Assembly (NCBI RefSeq): GCF_028858725.1
Contig: NC_084763.1
Coordinates: forward strand, 4,588,001 to 4,652,000
DNA: 64,000 nt
Origin: Colius striatus
Lineage: Eukaryota > Chordata > Aves > Coliiformes > Coliidae
Direction of reading: 5' to 3'
Positions 61,201 to 64,000 of the stretch are shown piece by piece; positions within the stretch are counted from its first letter, which is position 1; each line of letters begins with the position of its first letter. Both the position numbers and the translations under genes were made by a program. The notes below the pieces were generated by a model. That model ran no database searches. It was not told the origin of the DNA and saw nothing but the letters and a program-made list of their open reading frames with translations.

Positions 61201-64000
61201 TCTTGGCTGTTCTGAATTACTGTTCACTATCAGAACTTTCAACTCACAAAAAACTTGGTTTTCAAATGATAATAGTTTTTATTTTGTCTTGTAGTTTGTT
61301 TTGCCTCCGTCATGATGTTGTTAGTGCTCCTTAATTTGTTTTGCTGTTGTCTTTTCTGCCTGGAAGAGGCATAGTGGTTTGTGATGAAAAGCAGCCTTAG
61401 GTTCAACAGTCAAAATCCTCTGACTTTAAGAGAAGCTGAGATGGACAGTAGTAGAAAAGCATCTCAGAATGAGCAAATATATCCTGTGTGGAGTAGGGAA
61501 ATGATTAGAAATGATATACTTAAATATGCATGTCTTACTCGAGAGTTGCTGTTTAGCCTCAGTGGGGAAGAGTTACAAGTGAACCATTTAATGTTTTTCA
61601 CGTATTATTCATGTATGAGAGTGTGTGTATGCAATGAAACTATGGCAAATCAACAAGCTGCTGTTTTCTTGAAGATAATCATAATAGAAGAGTTATCCTC
61701 CCTTGCTTCTTGGCTATTACATCAGACCAATGTTTTCCACCTTAGGTGTTTACTTATGGTTATATGATAGAGAGGTGCTTCTCCAAATAACTGCTTCCCA
61801 GTTCTGAAGTTGCAGTGGTGGGGTTCGGTGAGAGAGGAGTATTCAGGAGGAGTGTTCATTGCTGTGACCGATACGTGTGGCATCACAGGACATGGGATGT
61901 TTCTTGCAAAGTTACAAGGAGGTTTTGAAAATGGATACTTCATCAATCCTTTCTCTTCTGAAAAGCAGTTCTGTACTTCAAAGGTTGCTCTGTGTTGTGT
62001 GTAGGTCAATTTATGTTAACTGAAAGTAGCCATTGTTACATCACTACCTTAGTAAGGACTTGTTTAAGAAAGCTAGATAGAATATGACATTTTACTTAGT
62101 GGAAAGGGCTGTTTATACAATTAAATCTGTCAAATCCCTTATTAAAAAATAGCTATTTAAAAATGTGGTCATCACTTCTTTCCAGTTAACATACCACTTT
62201 ACTCTGAGTTTGCATCTCCATTTTGATAAAGCTGAATGTCTCTCCTGCGTAGTGTCAGACAATACCAGAATGGAAATCTGTGCCTCATCAGACCCTTCTA
62301 AAAAACTATTAGCCCTAGTTTTTAATGATGATTTTTAGGGTATCAAAGTATCATAGGAAATTTTTGTTGAATTTATTGTTTCACATCCCAGGCAGAGTTC
62401 ATCCTGTTTGGACAAAAGCTCACCCCGCCTATGGGACTGGAAAGTTGTACATTTTGTCTATTTTATGGCTGTGGCAATTTTAGACTTAAATTAAGAGATT
62501 ATGTGGTTGCCACAGAAGTTTAAGCTGTATTATTATTAGAATATTGAAAAAAAGAGTTGCATAGCAGACAACTGGAACATACTAGAAAAGATGCTTCTTG
62601 GATTAAGATAGGGTCTGGGACATCTTCTGGAACAAAGAATAAAAGATCACAGGTAACAACAGCCCTTGTTTGTCATAGGAATGTTTTGAATGTTGGGCCT
62701 GATGATAAGTTTAGCTTCAGCACTCACCATCCTGTTCACATGTCCATGTGGCAGAAACTGAGTAAATCTTGGGAGGCAAATAGGATTAAACGCCATAGGA
62801 GTTTTGTATCCTCAAGGCAATCAACAGCTTCTGATTTAGTTGCAGTAGATGCCAATTGTTTCTACCCTCTGAATCAGTAGAATGCAAAATGGCCTGATCT
62901 GAAAGCAAGCAGAGTTGTACCATTTGCATAAACATAAAGAAGTAAGGCTCTACTTAGTGCATGTTAAACGGGTTGTTGGCACTATATCTCGACAGCTTTG
63001 CACCTGATCATCAAGGCATGTGTGACAACAGGAGTCCAGCCTCAGTGCTGTGTCCCTCACTGTAGTTTTCAGGTCGAGACAATGCAGGGAGATAGGATTT
63101 ACTTGGGTTGAAAGCACAGTTCTTACAGTCTCTCTTCTTACTCCTTTACACATGTAACAAGGCAGCTGACAGAGCTCAGGAAAGACAGATTAGCTCTATG
63201 GTAGCTCAGTGTTATTCCTTCAGAGGCCAACCTGATATAAGACATTTCTTCCCTGTGCCTGTCAGAGGTTTTCCCTTGACTTGGATGCGTTAAAATTGTC
63301 GTGTGATTGTCCAGGAGCTATGATCTGTGTTAAAAAAAACCCCCAGAGTTAGAGTATCATCGTTGTTTTGAGTGGAATCTGTGTTCATATTTATGTGTCT
63401 GGGTAGGTTTTAAGGATTTTAAGTATTACAGATAATCTGTAGTTCAGACATGGCTGCTTTCAGTTCCTGAGTTGAGCCCTAAAGAACTGCACTGCAGCTC
63501 ATTTGCTGTACACTGGTGCATTAAAAATTGAGTGTGAATATAAATATTAGAAGAAAACGCTGTTACTTCAGTATTTGGTGTGGATGTGATTTAACACTAT
63601 GTAGACTTGTTTAGTTTACATAGCAAATAAAACATTAGAGATCTGTGTGGTGCTGCTTGAATGCACTCTGCCCTCAAGCACTGAAAAGCTCATGTCTGTT
63701 GAAAGGAAGGCAGGAAAGTTAATCATTGTTTGGAGAAATCGGTCAACTTTCTTAAATATACAAATGGTGTATACATGTTGTGTCTAAATAAACCCAAATG
63801 GAGTTAGTGATTTACAGTAGGCTGAAAAGATTTTGCTACCTGCACCTGGGATGTTGATGTTTGTGGGAAACACAGGGCTTTTCTGCACAAGGTTATTGGA
63901 CCTTGTTGGAGTACAGGTAGTTAGTAAAAGAAGATGGGTTCTTACTTTTGTAGTTCTACTTATTACTAGTCTATTTTTCTTAAGTTACAGAGATTACTTT
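34040..64000 (+). CDS. CLASP2: CLASP2, 5' part of gene: coding exons 1-6 (TOG1 domain), continues off the right edge
   Basis: CLASP2 is a microtubule plus-end tracking protein that binds EB1 and CLIP-170, suppresses catastrophe and promotes rescue; it acts at the cell cortex, kinetochores and trans-Golgi. Joined exons 34040-34234, 46553-46631, 55356-55459, 58869-58960, 59297-59372 and 61077-61174 give 214 residues in one frame (phases 0, 1, 0, 2, 0, 2). They form most of the N-terminal TOG1 HEAT-repeat domain, with the typical motifs GDAKDQVRE (residues 101-109), [11 protein letters not shown] (136-146) and [11 protein letters not shown] (177-187). [14 protein letters not shown] near the start and the PDCD6IP neighbour favour CLASP2 over CLASP1. 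TOG1 is present only in the long alpha isoform; promoters of the shorter isoforms would be further right. The start at 34040 has A at -3 and G at +4; a second in-frame ATG follows at codon 6. TOG2, the EB1-binding region and the C-terminal domains lie outside. Confidence 0.95.
35481..35606. repeat. 63-bp tandem duplication (2 copies), each with an inverted repeat
   Basis: Copies 35481-35543 and 35544-35606 match at all but a few positions. Each contains CCCTCA..TGAGGG: in copy 1 it is a perfect 14-bp palindrome (35492-35505), while in copy 2 one central base has changed (35555-35568). It lies in CLASP2 intron 1. Confidence 0.93.
39566..39623 (-). mobile_element. CR1 LINE 3' terminal remnant
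   Basis: Fifty-eight bases matching the reverse complement of the CR1 3' end: TTCATAGAATGGTAGAGG, GGAAGGGACCTTCAGAGG and TCATCTGGTTCAAGCACC. It is antisense to CLASP2 in intron 1. Only the extreme 3' end inserted or survived. Confidence 0.85.
44121..44284 (+). repeat. tRNA-like relic with A-rich tail, possible tRNA-derived SINE
   Basis: A cloverleaf-like order is visible: D-stem GCTG (44134-44137) with CAGC (44151-44154), a five-pair anticodon stem GCCTA (44157-44161) with TAGGT (44169-44173) around a 7-base loop, a B-box-like GGTTCAAAT (44178-44186) and CCA at 44198-44200. The T-stem does not pair and base 33 is not T, so it is not a working tRNA. About 75 bases of body follow, ending in an A-rich stretch with eight A at about 44277-44284. 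This is the layout of a tRNA-derived SINE or tailed tRNA pseudogene. Chance similarity cannot be excluded. Confidence 0.35.
46553..46631 (+). CDS. CLASP2: CLASP2 coding exon 2 (residues 66-91 plus 1 nt)
   Basis: A 79-bp exon with acceptor TTTCAACAG and donor ACTG|GTAAGTG. It reads [20 protein letters not shown] then KSYIGT plus one base. The [13 protein letters not shown] segment is a HEAT helix of TOG1, close to the human LMGLEILSAFVDRL. It follows a 12.3-kb first intron. Confidence 0.95.
49378..50096 (-). mobile_element. CR1 LINE fragment (about 720 bp), antisense in CLASP2 intron 2
   Basis: The longest CR1 in the window. It begins with the reverse-complement tail ATCATAGAATCATAGAATGG, and its reverse strand keeps a 117-codon open stretch (49594-49947) with the end of CR1 ORF2: [18 protein letters not shown] and [19 protein letters not shown] are recognisable. 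This part follows the reverse transcriptase core; the RT catalytic motifs themselves are missing because the element is 5'-truncated near 50096. It is therefore not autonomous. An eight-C run (about 49722) probably marks a mutation-prone site. Confidence 0.96.
51968..52007 (-). mobile_element. Probable CR1 3' remnant
   Basis: About 40 bases resembling the reverse complement of the CR1 end (GGAATCGTTTAGGTTAGAAG then GGGTCTTCATCTGGTCC). It is short and diverged, so the identification is tentative. Confidence 0.5.
53482..53632. repeat. A/C-rich, G- and T-poor low-complexity tract
   Basis: About 150 bases composed mainly of A and C (for example CCAAACCCGAG, AAACCACCAAAC, CACCCCCACCAAAACAGC). It produces long artificial open frames rich in Lys, Thr and Pro on one strand and Gly, Phe and Val on the other. 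It may be a degenerate retroposon tail. It lies in CLASP2 intron 2. Confidence 0.7.
55356..55459 (+). CDS. CLASP2: CLASP2 coding exon 3 (residues 92-126)
   Basis: A 104-bp exon with acceptor CTCCTATAG and donor CATG|GTATGC. After completing a Val codon it reads [20 protein letters not shown] then [14 protein letters not shown], ending on a codon boundary. It carries the classic HEAT turn GD-K--VR (residues 101-108). Confidence 0.96.
55460..58868 (+). other. CLASP2: CLASP2 intron 3
   Basis: A 3.4-kb intron, AT-rich except for a GC- and CpG-containing patch at about 58040-58200, which is followed by a strongly purine-rich block to about 58530. No exon was recognised. A 169-codon minus frame at 58084-58593 has no ATG and is a composition artefact. 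Confidence 0.88.
58040..58530 (+). other. GC-rich patch joined to a purine-rich block in CLASP2 intron 3
   Basis: The first 160 bases contain clustered CpGs and GC-rich words (CTCCCGCCGGATGCTGCCGG), unlike the rest of the intron. The next 330 bases are about three-quarters purine on the plus strand, with degenerate recurring AAATGGAA and GGAGAAA words. No open frame with a family signature is present. It could be an old minisatellite, a regulatory element or an unannotated exon; the sequence does not decide. Confidence 0.4.
58869..58960 (+). CDS. CLASP2: CLASP2 coding exon 4 (residues 127-156 plus 2 nt)
   Basis: A 92-bp exon with acceptor TTTTTATAG and donor ACAT|GTAAGC. It reads [20 protein letters not shown] then [10 protein letters not shown] and two bases of an Ile codon. 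The HKNYRSREG turn is a hallmark of the CLASP TOG1 domain. Confidence 0.96.
58961..59296 (+). other. CLASP2: CLASP2 intron 4
   Basis: A 336-bp AT-rich intron between exons 4 and 5 with a T-rich 3' end. I see nothing else in it. Confidence 0.93.
59297..59372 (+). CDS. CLASP2: CLASP2 coding exon 5 (residues 157-182)
   Basis: A 76-bp exon with acceptor TTTTTTTAAG and donor CAG|GTAAGG. It completes Ile157 and reads [20 protein letters not shown] then DSNSQ, ending on a codon boundary. The acceptor uses AAG rather than the usual CAG but sits behind a good pyrimidine tract. The preceding intron is only 336 bp. Confidence 0.95.
59373..61076 (+). other. CLASP2: CLASP2 intron 5
   Basis: A 1.7-kb AT-rich intron containing one sense-oriented CR1 fragment (60733-60994) close to its 3' end. 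No other element was recognised. Confidence 0.92.
60733..60994 (+). mobile_element. CR1 LINE fragment (3' end), sense in CLASP2 intron 5
   Basis: Plus-strand CR1 with ACGACAAGGGGTAATGGAAA, CCCAGGCTGCCCAGGAAGGG, CCGCCTGGACGCATTCCTGT, GGGGTTGGACTGGATGATCT and the tail CCGACCATTCTATGACTT. It is well preserved and 5'-truncated. Its 3' end is about 80 bp from the exon 6 acceptor, so the branch point region of this intron lies just beyond it. Confidence 0.96.
61077..61174 (+). CDS. CLASP2: CLASP2 coding exon 6 (residues 183-214 plus 2 nt)
   Basis: A 98-bp exon with acceptor TTTCACAG and donor GGAAG|GTGAGT. It reads [20 protein letters not shown] then [12 protein letters not shown] and two bases of an Arg codon. 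It is near-identical to the recalled human segment ([24 protein letters not shown]). A CR1 fragment ends only about 80 bp before its acceptor. Confidence 0.96.
61175..64000 (+). other. CLASP2: CLASP2 intron 6, partial
   Basis: At least 2.8 kb of AT-rich intron from the exon 6 donor to the right edge. A 128-codon frame at 61381-61767 has no recognisable domain. The next TOG1 exon was not found, so it lies beyond 64000. Confidence 0.85.

Noticed and set aside
61175-64000. Search for CLASP2 exon 7 or the alternative first exon of the short isoforms
   Set aside because: No segment matching the expected TOG1 end or the recalled short-isoform N-terminus, next to splice sites, was found.
1-64000. 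CRISPR arrays, bacterial operons, prophages or other prokaryotic systems
   Set aside because: The window is vertebrate nuclear DNA; no regularly spaced direct repeats or prokaryotic gene organisation is present.
1-64000. Intact endogenous retrovirus
   Set aside because: No gag, pol or env frames or paired LTRs were recognised; the only LTR-like candidate is the uncertain block near 24 kb.

Overview
The window is vertebrate nuclear DNA, most likely from a bird. It has intron-rich genes with GT-AG splice sites, two CpG-island promoters in AT-rich surroundings, and at least eleven CR1 LINE fragments, several ending in the bird-typical ATTCTATG-like 3' tail. CR1 also occurs in crocodiles and turtles, so the class is an inference and I do not name a species.

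Two protein genes lie head to head. On the minus strand, positions 1-13858 hold the 5' part of PDCD6IP (ALIX). Five coding exons give the first 204 residues, about the N-terminal 55-60% of the Bro1 domain; the rest runs off the left edge. On the plus strand, positions 34040-64000 hold the 5' part of CLASP2. Six coding exons give the first 214 residues, most of TOG domain 1 of the long (alpha) isoform; the rest runs off the right edge. Every exon junction listed keeps the reading frame, and each was placed by eye on a splice consensus plus recalled similarity to the human proteins. The divergent PDCD6IP/CLASP2 order matches the human arrangement on chromosome 3p as I know it.

Layout: 1-13652, PDCD6IP exons 5 to 2 with introns (two CR1 copies, one AT microsatellite, one small tandem duplication). 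13270-14270, PDCD6IP CpG island and promoter, with exon 1, a palindromic CRE and an ETS site. 14271-32690, about 18 kb of intergenic DNA with five CR1 fragments, short tandem duplications and an unassigned GC-rich block near 24 kb. 32690-34270, CLASP2 CpG island and promoter, with an NRF1-type palindrome, a G-quadruplex motif, two overlapping upstream ORFs and exon 1. 34235-64000, CLASP2 introns 1-6 with four CR1 pieces, a tRNA-like relic, and a GC-rich plus purine-rich block in intron 3.

The two proteins work in separate processes (ESCRT/membrane scission and microtubule plus-end stabilisation). Nothing in the sequence shows a joint function beyond neighbouring promoters. I found no RNA gene that looks functional, no CRISPR array, no intact mobile element and no convincing new protein gene. 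The findings worth a second look are modest: the CLASP2 5'-leader uORF pair, the intron 3 purine block, the tRNA-like relic and the 24-kb GC-rich block.
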